Assembly: GCA_029936395.1 (NCBI GenBank)
Contig: JAPYSW010000007.1
Location: forward strand, 1-41,428
DNA length: 41,428 bases
Reading direction: 5' to 3'
Source: Candidatus Poseidoniia archaeon
Lineage (GTDB): Archaea > Thermoplasmatota > Poseidoniia > MGIII > CG-Epi1
Shown in pieces: positions 18,862-27,080 of the stretch; within the stretch, counting starts at the first letter, position 1, and every line of letters begins with the position of its first letter. Made by a program: the position numbers and the translations under genes. Below the pieces are notes generated by a model that did not search any database, was not told where the DNA came from, and saw nothing but the letters and a program-made list of their open reading frames with translations.

Positions 18862-19482
18862 ATGAGTAAATCATTATACAACTACATAAGAGACCAATGG
18901 AAAAGTCCATCTGGAGATATGAAAATTCTTCAAAGACAACGTTTGGTTCAATATAGAAAAGAAGACGCTACAGTTAAAATTGTAAGGCCAACAAGAATTG
19001 ATAGGGCAAGAGCCCTAGGTTTTAGAGCAAAACAGGGCTATGTTATGGCTAGAACTCGAATTCGAAGAGGTGGTATGCGCAAACATGCAATAACTTCAGG
19101 TAGGCGAGCCAAGCGTACGGGTATTGCAAAAATAACAATGAGTAAGAACTTACAAATGATTGCTGAAGAAAGAACTTGTAAAAAATATCCAAACTTAGAA
19201 GTTTTAAACTCATACTGGGTAGCCGATGACGGAAAATACAAATGGTATGAAGTTATCATGGTTGATCCTAATCATCCATCAATCATTGCTGATTCTAAAA
19301 TAAATTGGATTTGTAATAGAGCACACAAAGGTAGAGCGCACAGAGGACTAACATCTGCTGGAAAAAAATCCCGCGGTTTATTCAATAAGGGAAAAGGTGC
19401 TGAGAAATTAAGGCCAAGTCGCCGTAAACACTTATCACGTAATAAACAAAGTAGAACACCACATCCACCAAGAAAATCATAG
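18862..19482 (+). CDS. rpl15e: 50S ribosomal protein L15e
   Basis: Full-length match to archaeal/eukaryotic L15e pattern (VRPTRIDRARALGFRAKQGYVMARTRIRRGGMRK... LTSAGKKSRGL); GAGG Shine-Dalgarno-like site upstream. Confidence 0.97.
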   Translation: MSKSLYNYIRDQWKSPSGDMKILQRQRLVQYRKEDATVKIVRPTRIDRARALGFRAKQGYVMARTRIRRGGMRKHAITSGRRAKRTGIAKITMSKNLQMIAEERTCKKYPNLEVLNSYWVADDGKYKWYEVIMVDPNHPSIIADSKINWICNRAHKGRAHRGLTSAGKKSRGLFNKGKGAEKLRPSRRKHLSRNKQSRTPHPPRKS

Positions 19483-19521
19483 TGAGTTGATAGCATAATC
19501 TACGACCGAAAAAATCCATTT

Positions 19522-20631
19522 ATGGCCACTGTAGTAGACGGCTATTGCATCTCTGAAGGATCTAATAAGGAAACTAATCATTACGTAGTATCTATTAGAG
19601 GAAGCGGTCTGAGATACAAGCCTGGAGATTCACTAGGATTTTATCCAACTAATGATTCAGAACTTGTAAAACAAACTATAAGAAAACTTGGATTTAGTAG
19701 AAAGACTATCATAAAGACTAAAAATGTAGCTGAAACTACACTGGAAGAGGCATTACTTCACCGCTTTACAATACACCGTTCAGGGAAAAAATTTTTCGCT
19801 GCAGTTGTAACCAAAATGAAGAATGGTAAAGAAAAAGAAAATTTAAGTGGAATATTGGATGACCGTGAAAAAGTGGATAAGTACTTGTTTACTAGAGATT
19901 GTATTGATATTTTAAATGAAAATCCAGTTCACTTTGAACCACAGGAATTCATAGACCTATTATCACCTATAACACCTCGACTTTATTCTATTAGCTCATC
20001 ACCAAAAGTCCATCCTGGTGAAGTTCATCTAACAATAGCCATAGTAAAATATAATAATTTTGATAGAGATAGATTTGGATTAGCTACGGGTCATCTAGTA
20101 AATATGGTCGAAATGAATAAAACTAAAATACCAATATATATACAACCAACCAAGGAATTCATAATACCCAAACAATCTTCAAAAGATATCATTATGGTAG
20201 GACCAGGTACGGGAATTGCTCCATTTAGAGCATTCATAGAACATCGAAAAGCAACTGGTTCAACTGGAAAAAATTGGCTTTTCTTTGGTGAAGTACATGA
20301 GGCCTCCACTTTCTTCTACAAAGAAGAATGGAGCAATTATATGAAAGAGGAGCATTTGGATAAATTAACAACTGCCTTCTCAAGAGATCAAGAAAACAAA
20401 ATATATGTCCAACATAGACTACTCAGTAATGGAAAGGAAATTTGGAAATGGCTAAAAAATGGTGCATATTTCTATGTCTGTGGAGATAAACAGTATATGG
20501 CTAAGGATGTACACTCAGCTTTGATTGAAATTGCCCATAAGCATGGTAAAATGGAGCTGGCTGACGCTGACATATATATTAATCAAACATTAATGAAAGA
20601 GGAACATCGCTATCTTAGAGATGTATACTAA
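19522..20631 (+). CDS. FAD/NADPH oxidoreductase of CysJ/cytochrome P450 reductase type, lacking an FMN (flavodoxin) domain
   Basis: RLYSISSSPKVHPGEVHLTIAIV (FAD), MVGPGTGIAPFRAFIEHRKA and YVCGDKQYMAKDVHSALIEI (NADPH binding). Confidence 0.88.
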   Translation: MATVVDGYCISEGSNKETNHYVVSIRGSGLRYKPGDSLGFYPTNDSELVKQTIRKLGFSRKTIIKTKNVAETTLEEALLHRFTIHRSGKKFFAAVVTKMKNGKEKENLSGILDDREKVDKYLFTRDCIDILNENPVHFEPQEFIDLLSPITPRLYSISSSPKVHPGEVHLTIAIVKYNNFDRDRFGLATGHLVNMVEMNKTKIPIYIQPTKEFIIPKQSSKDIIMVGPGTGIAPFRAFIEHRKATGSTGKNWLFFGEVHEASTFFYKEEWSNYMKEEHLDKLTTAFSRDQENKIYVQHRLLSNGKEIWKWLKNGAYFYVCGDKQYMAKDVHSALIEIAHKHGKMELADADIYINQTLMKEEHRYLRDVY

Positions 20632-20633
20632 TC

Positions 20634-23186
20634 TTATTTGTTTTTTCCGCCTTGCTCAATAATCTCGCCAGTCTGTGAATCATAAGTACTACCTGTAACG
20701 GGATCATATCTAAAACCAGATTGTTTAGTCTGAATATCTGATACTACATCATCATTCTCGTACTGATCAAAATAATCACCACCATCACCTAAACGACTAT
20801 ATCCAAAAATACCTAAACCAACTACTGATAAAAGGACTAAAGGAACCCAAACTAATGGCTCATTAATCAATGAGCTATCGTCCTCTATAACCTCCGGCTC
20901 TATAACAATGAACTCTTGAACTGTAACATTCACTTCAGCATAGGCAGTATTATCCAACTCATTATACTCATCAATAATATTGTCTGGATCTATTCTAGCT
21001 TCAATATAGTAATCACCGGGTTCAGTTGGAGTCCATGTAAATTTATGAATCTCCTCACCATTAACACGGCCAAGAGGACTTGTCTGATAAATCTTAAACA
21101 ATTCTTCATTTATGAATAAAGATATTTCAGCACCTATACATTCATTAGAGGAATTCTCAAAATTAATACCTATAGGACACTCACAACATATTTCAGGTCC
21201 GAAATTCAAAGAACTAACTGAGATTTCTAGTGTTTGATTCAAATAAATTTGATCGGGAATATTAATCATCTCAACAGATAGTTGAAAGTTCTTTGGCTTA
21301 ACCAAAATACTGGTATTGAGCCTATTGTCTGTTAAATTCTGATCCTCAAAATCACTATTGGTAATTTGACCCTCAATAGTAATATTATGATTACCAACAA
21401 TATTAGTTGATTTCAAGTATACTGTAATAAATCTTATTTCCTCATAACCTAAATTTTCTTGAGATATGTAGTATACTTCATTACCTTCAAAATCATAGGT
21501 TTGAATCTCTGGTGATGACGAATTATCTAAATATACTGCTAATCTAAAATAAGGAATCACGGCAAGATTATTCCTAACTTGAACAATCATTGGGACTTGA
21601 TCACCTTTGAATATAACCTTTTTAGAATCAACTGTAACTAATGTTAAATCATATTCTGGAGCTGCTACATTAATAAGAATTGAATATACATTATTGCTTT
21701 CATCTAATTCACTAATAACCTTTGAAGGATCTGCATGCCCTGATACACTAGGTTGTTGCTGAGCCCATACATATGTAGCTGTGACATTGTAGAATTGTCC
21801 TTCTAAAAGTGAGACTTGCCAAGAATCTATAAGGTCACCATCTATTCTGAAATCAATTTTTGAATCATCGTGATCTTTAGATCCCATATTATATATTGTC
21901 AGAATTACATCTGAAGGCATTCCTCTTACTGCTTGCCCGACGACTAAGACATCCACTATTGTTAAATCAGGCTTTGATTCCAAAACTTTAACCTCAAACG
22001 TAAAATTATTATCCATTTCATTCCATTCACTAATTTCATCCAGTGGATCTATTCTAATAATAATAGTATGATTGCCCAATACATCAGTACCTGTTGATGA
22101 TTCCCAAGTAATAGATGCTGGCCTGGTTCCAGCTATTATGTCTTCACCTACTCTAGTAGCATTTGTAATTGATGAGATAAAGTCATAGCCAATAAAAACT
22201 TCATTACCACCTTCAGGAAGGTCCCAAAATTCAACTCTTACGTCTGCCGCACTTTTTAGATAATCTTCATTAAATATATGAACTTCTAAATCTACCGAAT
22301 GTTGATTAAAAATTGACTCTAACCAAACATCATTTGGTGTAACAGTAATGCTACGGGAAACATCGAGTGTCAACTCAGGCTTATGGGCTCTTATCGAAAT
22401 AGTTGTTGTGAGTACATTATCATCTTCTATAAATTCTTCTATTTCATCATTCGAATCCAAAACTACTGTAATAATATAATCACCAATCTCAGAAGGATTC
22501 CATGTTATGTTGAACTGAGCAGATTCGCCAGGAGATAAAATAGATCTTATTTGTGATTCTTCGATAGAAGTTGTCACACCATCAAATGTTTGTCTAAAAT
22601 CAATATAATAATTACTACAATCTTGACGTCCAGCATTCTCAAAAAGTATCAATATATCTACTGAATCCTCTTCAGCCGGACTCTCGGGAGTTATCATCAC
22701 ATTCACTTCAACTGGCAATCCTCTAAGATTTGCCAAAGATTGTTCATAAATTGTAAATTCATAAATAATACGATTATTAGATTCATTACTCTCTTCGATT
22801 GCATTATTATAATCTATGCTAATAGTAAGAACTCTATCACCACTTCCACCACACAAATCTGGACCACAGCTAAAATCAATAATAGCACTTTTATCTTGAG
22901 CAATTGTAGCCTCGGTGGATTCAAAGATTGGTAAACAGCCATCATCTTCATCACATTCAGAAGTACTATTCCAAACTATTATCTCTACATTACTTGCTGG
23001 TTCTATACCTGTATTAATTACTTCAAAATAAATGTCCAAAGCCTCACCTTGTACTGGATATTCTGGAGAAAAAGTAAAATTTACAGGTACCAAGTCTATA
23101 TCAACAGCTTGAGCATTTGATGAACCTAATAAAATTATTAAAAGAGTCCCAATAATTGCTGAAACTGCAATGACTACTTTTTGCAT
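20634..23186 (-). CDS. Secreted multi-CARDB protein with C-terminal TM anchor
   Basis: Signal peptide; many repeats of the type FSPEYPVQGEALDIYFEVINTGIEPASNVEI...; DNAIEESNESNNRIIYEF; C-terminal TM VPLVLLSVVGLGIFGYSRL. Confidence 0.88.
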   Translation of the reverse strand: MQKVVIAVSAIIGTLLIILLGSSNAQAVDIDLVPVNFTFSPEYPVQGEALDIYFEVINTGIEPASNVEIIVWNSTSECDEDDGCLPIFESTEATIAQDKSAIIDFSCGPDLCGGSGDRVLTISIDYNNAIEESNESNNRIIYEFTIYEQSLANLRGLPVEVNVMITPESPAEEDSVDILILFENAGRQDCSNYYIDFRQTFDGVTTSIEESQIRSILSPGESAQFNITWNPSEIGDYIITVVLDSNDEIEEFIEDDNVLTTTISIRAHKPELTLDVSRSITVTPNDVWLESIFNQHSVDLEVHIFNEDYLKSAADVRVEFWDLPEGGNEVFIGYDFISSITNATRVGEDIIAGTRPASITWESSTGTDVLGNHTIIIRIDPLDEISEWNEMDNNFTFEVKVLESKPDLTIVDVLVVGQAVRGMPSDVILTIYNMGSKDHDDSKIDFRIDGDLIDSWQVSLLEGQFYNVTATYVWAQQQPSVSGHADPSKVISELDESNNVYSILINVAAPEYDLTLVTVDSKKVIFKGDQVPMIVQVRNNLAVIPYFRLAVYLDNSSSPEIQTYDFEGNEVYYISQENLGYEEIRFITVYLKSTNIVGNHNITIEGQITNSDFEDQNLTDNRLNTSILVKPKNFQLSVEMINIPDQIYLNQTLEISVSSLNFGPEICCECPIGINFENSSNECIGAEISLFINEELFKIYQTSPLGRVNGEEIHKFTWTPTEPGDYYIEARIDPDNIIDEYNELDNTAYAEVNVTVQEFIVIEPEVIEDDSSLINEPLVWVPLVLLSVVGLGIFGYSRLGDGGDYFDQYENDDVVSDIQTKQSGFRYDPVTGSTYDSQTGEIIEQGGKNK

Positions 23187-23320
23187 ACTACTTAGTTATC
23201 GTATAAGTAATTAAAGCTACGCCAACAGAATTTTGGACTAATTGTTACTTTCACTCTATCAAAAAACCATTTAGTAAGGTCAAAAATGATCATTGTTAAG
23301 GCTCAAAGAACAAACACAGT

Positions 23321-23330
23321 TTTTATATGG
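23321..23330 (+). promoter_or_regulatory. Probable TATA box for purB (leaderless transcript)
   Basis: TTTTATATGG ends about 19 nt before the ATG at 23349, which fits a leaderless archaeal start. Confidence 0.55.
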
Positions 23331-23348
23331 TGCACTTTTTGCGAAAGT

Positions 23349-24680
23349 ATGGACCCGGTGAGTGTACTTGACTACAGATATGGTACTGAGCCAATGAGGA
23401 CAGTATTCAGAGCTAATTCTTATTTACAATATTTACTTGAAGTTGAAGCTACGTTAGCTGAGGTTCAAGAAGCTAAACAAATTATCCCTAATGGTACTTC
23501 TAAAAATATTAGAGAAGGCATTAAACTAGTCAAAAGAGAGAGAGTAGAAGAAATAGAAGCTGAGATTAATCATGATGTGATGGCTGTCGTTAAAGCTCTT
23601 GAAGAACAATCTGGTGATTCAGGTAAATGGATTCATTTCGGAGCAACAAGTTATGACATAGTAGATACTGCCAGAGCTTTACAGCATAAGGGTGCACTCG
23701 AATTATTAGAGAAGGCCATTAACAGTTTGATTAAATCCATGGCAAAACTGGCTAAATCTCACAAAAAAACGATCATGTTGGGTCGAACTCATGGACAATG
23801 GGCTACACCGATTACATTTGGTCTTAAGATTTCAGTGTTTATAGCTGAATTAGTTAGGCATCGTGAAAGATTAGAAGAAATTAAACCCCGTATTTTAACA
23901 GGGAAATTTTTGGGAGCAGTTGGTTCGGGAGCTGCTATGGCGCCAAACACCCTAGAAGTTCAATCTATAATATGTAAAAAGTTAGGACTAAATGAACCAT
24001 TAGCTACAACACAAATATTAGGAAGAGATAGAATAGCTGAAGTAATTGCTTGGGGATCTAATCTAGCAACCAGTTTAGAAAAATTCACCTTAGAAGTACG
24101 TAATCTTCAAAGAAGTGATATTGGGGAAGTTGCAGAAGCATTCAATAAAGAAAAGCAAGTTGGTTCCTCTACTATGGCCCAAAAGAAAAATCCCATTGCC
24201 TCTGAAAATATAGGCGGACTTTCAAGAATAATAAGATCCATGCTCTACACTTCATACGAAAATAATCTACAGTGGCATGAAAGAGATTTGGCCAACTCAA
24301 GTAGTGAAAGAATTATTTTACCACAATTCTATATTTTGTTAGAATACATTATTATTAAATCTAACAATGTCTTTTCAAATCTTTACGTTAATAAAGAAAG
24401 GATGGCCGAAAACATGACACGTGCTGGTGGACTTCCAATGGCAGAAGCATTTGTTATTGTTCTTGGTAAAACGGATTTAGGAAGACAAGATGCTCATGAA
24501 CTTGTACGACAGATATCTATGGATGCTGAAAGCAATAAAATGACATTTAATGAAGCAATCAGTAGTAATTCGATTGTAAAAGAATACTTGGCTAAGGATT
24601 TGATACAAAAAACCTTACAACCAGAGAATTATATTGGACATTCCGAAGAAATAATTAACAAAGTCTTGGATTCACTTTAA
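23349..24680 (+). CDS. purB: Adenylosuccinate lyase (ORF opens at 23286; start at MDPVSVLDYRYGTEPMR preferred)
   Basis: HFGATSYDIVDTA, GRTHGQWATPITFG, STMAQKKNPIASENIGGLSRIIRS signature. Confidence 0.96.
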   Translation: MDPVSVLDYRYGTEPMRTVFRANSYLQYLLEVEATLAEVQEAKQIIPNGTSKNIREGIKLVKRERVEEIEAEINHDVMAVVKALEEQSGDSGKWIHFGATSYDIVDTARALQHKGALELLEKAINSLIKSMAKLAKSHKKTIMLGRTHGQWATPITFGLKISVFIAELVRHRERLEEIKPRILTGKFLGAVGSGAAMAPNTLEVQSIICKKLGLNEPLATTQILGRDRIAEVIAWGSNLATSLEKFTLEVRNLQRSDIGEVAEAFNKEKQVGSSTMAQKKNPIASENIGGLSRIIRSMLYTSYENNLQWHERDLANSSSERIILPQFYILLEYIIIKSNNVFSNLYVNKERMAENMTRAGGLPMAEAFVIVLGKTDLGRQDAHELVRQISMDAESNKMTFNEAISSNSIVKEYLAKDLIQKTLQPENYIGHSEEIINKVLDSL

Positions 24681-25123
24681 TGTATGGTTTTATTGTAGAA
24701 ACGGATTCAAATCAAAGTCTAAAGAGATTAGGAGACAAACTAATTCTATCTTTATACAAGGAAAAAATAATAGCAAAATATAATATATTTGGTAAAAAAA
24801 TATTTATAGAAACAAGCGAATCTCTGACAAAGAAAAATAATCTGAATGGCTCCTTTGCTCCTGCCATTATGTCAAATTCTGAGCAAAATGAAATATATGA
24901 TAGAATTAGCAAAGTAATTAACAGAGTAAATGAACCTGATAATTTTGCGATTAAAGTTTTAAGAAAAGGTGAACATAAGTATACATCAATGGAACTTGCA
25001 AGAAACGTTGCCGGTGCAGTTTTTGATAAATGGCCCAATATTAAAGTTAATTTGGAAAAACCACAGTTAGAAGTCATAATTCAAATTATTAATAATCGTA
25101 GTCTCATATATGCTAGAGACTAA
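24680..25123 (+). CDS. Standalone THUMP-domain RNA-binding protein (COG1818/Tan1-like)
   Basis: FAIKVLRKGEHKYTSMELARNVAGAVFDKWPNIKVNLEKPQLEVIIQIINNRSLIYARD matches the THUMP pattern; no catalytic domain in 147 aa. Confidence 0.75.
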   Translation: MYGFIVETDSNQSLKRLGDKLILSLYKEKIIAKYNIFGKKIFIETSESLTKKNNLNGSFAPAIMSNSEQNEIYDRISKVINRVNEPDNFAIKVLRKGEHKYTSMELARNVAGAVFDKWPNIKVNLEKPQLEVIIQIINNRSLIYARD

Positions 25124-26025
25124 TGAAAATAACTGTAATCGGTCCAGGTGCAATTGGAGTTTCATTGGCATATACTCTAGCTAATAGCAAAAATAAAGTC
25201 TCTTTATTAGTAAAATCTGAGCATAGTGATCTTATAAAACAGGGGAAAATTAGTATCAAAAAAATATCTGGTGGAATTTTTGATAAAGAAATGAAAATAA
25301 TAACTAAATTAAGTCAAACTGATTTAGTTATTTTAGCAGTAAAGAGTTATAGTGTTGAAAAATTACTAAATCAATTAAGTGAAATAGAAACACCAATATT
25401 ATGCTGCCAAAATGGACTACAAACTCTAAACAAATTAAAGAATGAAATAGAACCAAGTCTTCTTTCGTATCTAGTAACCGGGGCCGGTAGTTCAAAGATA
25501 GAATCTGGATTTTCACACAGTAATGGAAAAGGTTTTACCTTTCTCGGCCAGATAGAAGGAAATAATGGAATTACTATCCAAAATATATCTAATAGCTTAA
25601 ATGTTAATGGAATTGCATGTGAGATTGTTAAAAATATACAAGATTATGTTTGGTTAAAAGCTATTATCAATAGTGCAATAAATCCAATTGCTACTATTAA
25701 CAATGTAAGAAATGGAAAACTTAGGAATAAAGATTTAGTTGAAGATGTGAAGAATATTTGTAACGAGAGTACTGCTATCGCTCAAAATATAGGTGTCAAA
25801 TTACCTCTAGAACCATGGGAAGAAATTATGACCATTTTAAACAAAACTGCCCACAATAAATGCAGTATGCTACAAGATATAGAAAACCTTCAAGAGACTG
25901 AGATAGATGCTATTAATGGTGAATTTGTGAGAATAGCTTCGATCCATAATCTAGATTCAAGACATAATGCATTAGCAATTACTAAAGTCAAAGAAATAAC
26001 TAATGGATACCTAAAGCCTTGTTAG
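25123..26025 (+). CDS. panE: 2-dehydropantoate 2-reductase (ketopantoate reductase)
   Basis: MKITVIGPGAIGVSLAYTLA Rossmann motif; VILAVKSYSVEKLL; CCQNGLQ; WLKAIINSAINPIATI. Confidence 0.92.
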   Translation: MKITVIGPGAIGVSLAYTLANSKNKVSLLVKSEHSDLIKQGKISIKKISGGIFDKEMKIITKLSQTDLVILAVKSYSVEKLLNQLSEIETPILCCQNGLQTLNKLKNEIEPSLLSYLVTGAGSSKIESGFSHSNGKGFTFLGQIEGNNGITIQNISNSLNVNGIACEIVKNIQDYVWLKAIINSAINPIATINNVRNGKLRNKDLVEDVKNICNESTAIAQNIGVKLPLEPWEEIMTILNKTAHNKCSMLQDIENLQETEIDAINGEFVRIASIHNLDSRHNALAITKVKEITNGYLKPC

Positions 26026-27034
26026 TCTTAGAAATAGATTTAAGATTATCACTTTCAAGATTAAACATTGCCCTTATTGCATCAATATTTTCAGGTATAA
26101 CATCTGACTCTTGGTGTATTGCTTGATAATAATACAACTTATTACCTAGTGCATGTACTCCATCTTTCCAAACTGCTATTTGATTTAAATCTCCTCTTGT
26201 ATAAGATGAATCTCTAGCCAATTCCATTATCTCTGCAGTACCTGGTAAGTTACGTATTTTCGCATCTTTATCTTTCAAAAAACCTTCTAATAAACTAACT
26301 CTAGGCGTAGCTTCCCAAAGTGAAATTATTTCTTCCACGTCTGGTTCTCTATCTAATTCTGCAATAATACAATGAACATGCATTATAGTTGTTGGAACTT
26401 TAACAGCCATAGTTTGTATATTTAAATTCGCAATAACTGTTTGTACATCAGGCCCATGATGGCTAGGGACCGTCAAAACAGGCTCTATAGAATTGATTGG
26501 CCCTCTATCACTATCTTTTGGATCTCCACTACGGCGAACCATTACTGCTTGAACATTATCAATACTGTATTTACTTAAAATAGGATAAATAGTTCTAGAA
26601 AGACCAGTCGTATTACAGGAAACTACTCTTACATAATCTTGATTTATAGAAGAAGAATAATTAGTTAATGCATTGAAGCTTATACCAATGGGTGCATGCT
26701 TCTCACCACCTTGCCATATTGCTTTAGTTCCACTACTCTTGTACATATCCATATTGTTAACACCAAACTTACCGGGAGTACAATCTATAATAATGTCTGA
26801 AATCTTAACTAAATCTTCAGTAACTCCAGAAATTCTAACACCCTTCTCTTCGAAAAATGCTATTTTTGATTTTGTAGATGCAAAAACTGGGAAACCAGCA
26901 TCCAATGCTCCCTTAATTTCATAAGTTGGTTTTGTCTTTACAATACCAACAATCTCCATATCATCTTGGAGTTGTACTGCCTCTGCTACCCGCTTTCCAA
27001 TAGTTCCGTAACCATTGATGCCGACCTTAATCAT
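26000..27034 (-). CDS. gap: Archaeal (type II) glyceraldehyde-3-phosphate dehydrogenase
   Basis: MIKVGINGYGTIGKRVAEAV; VVSCNTTGLSRTI catalytic Cys; DPKDSDRGPINSIEPVLTVPSHHGPDVQTV. Confidence 0.96.
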   Translation of the reverse strand: MIKVGINGYGTIGKRVAEAVQLQDDMEIVGIVKTKPTYEIKGALDAGFPVFASTKSKIAFFEEKGVRISGVTEDLVKISDIIIDCTPGKFGVNNMDMYKSSGTKAIWQGGEKHAPIGISFNALTNYSSSINQDYVRVVSCNTTGLSRTIYPILSKYSIDNVQAVMVRRSGDPKDSDRGPINSIEPVLTVPSHHGPDVQTVIANLNIQTMAVKVPTTIMHVHCIIAELDREPDVEEIISLWEATPRVSLLEGFLKDKDAKIRNLPGTAEIMELARDSSYTRGDLNQIAVWKDGVHALGNKLYYYQAIHQESDVIPENIDAIRAMFNLESDNLKSISKTNKALGIH

Positions 27035-27080
27035 ATATCTTTATTTGATAGTGCTATTTAACTAATTATCATCAACAAAT

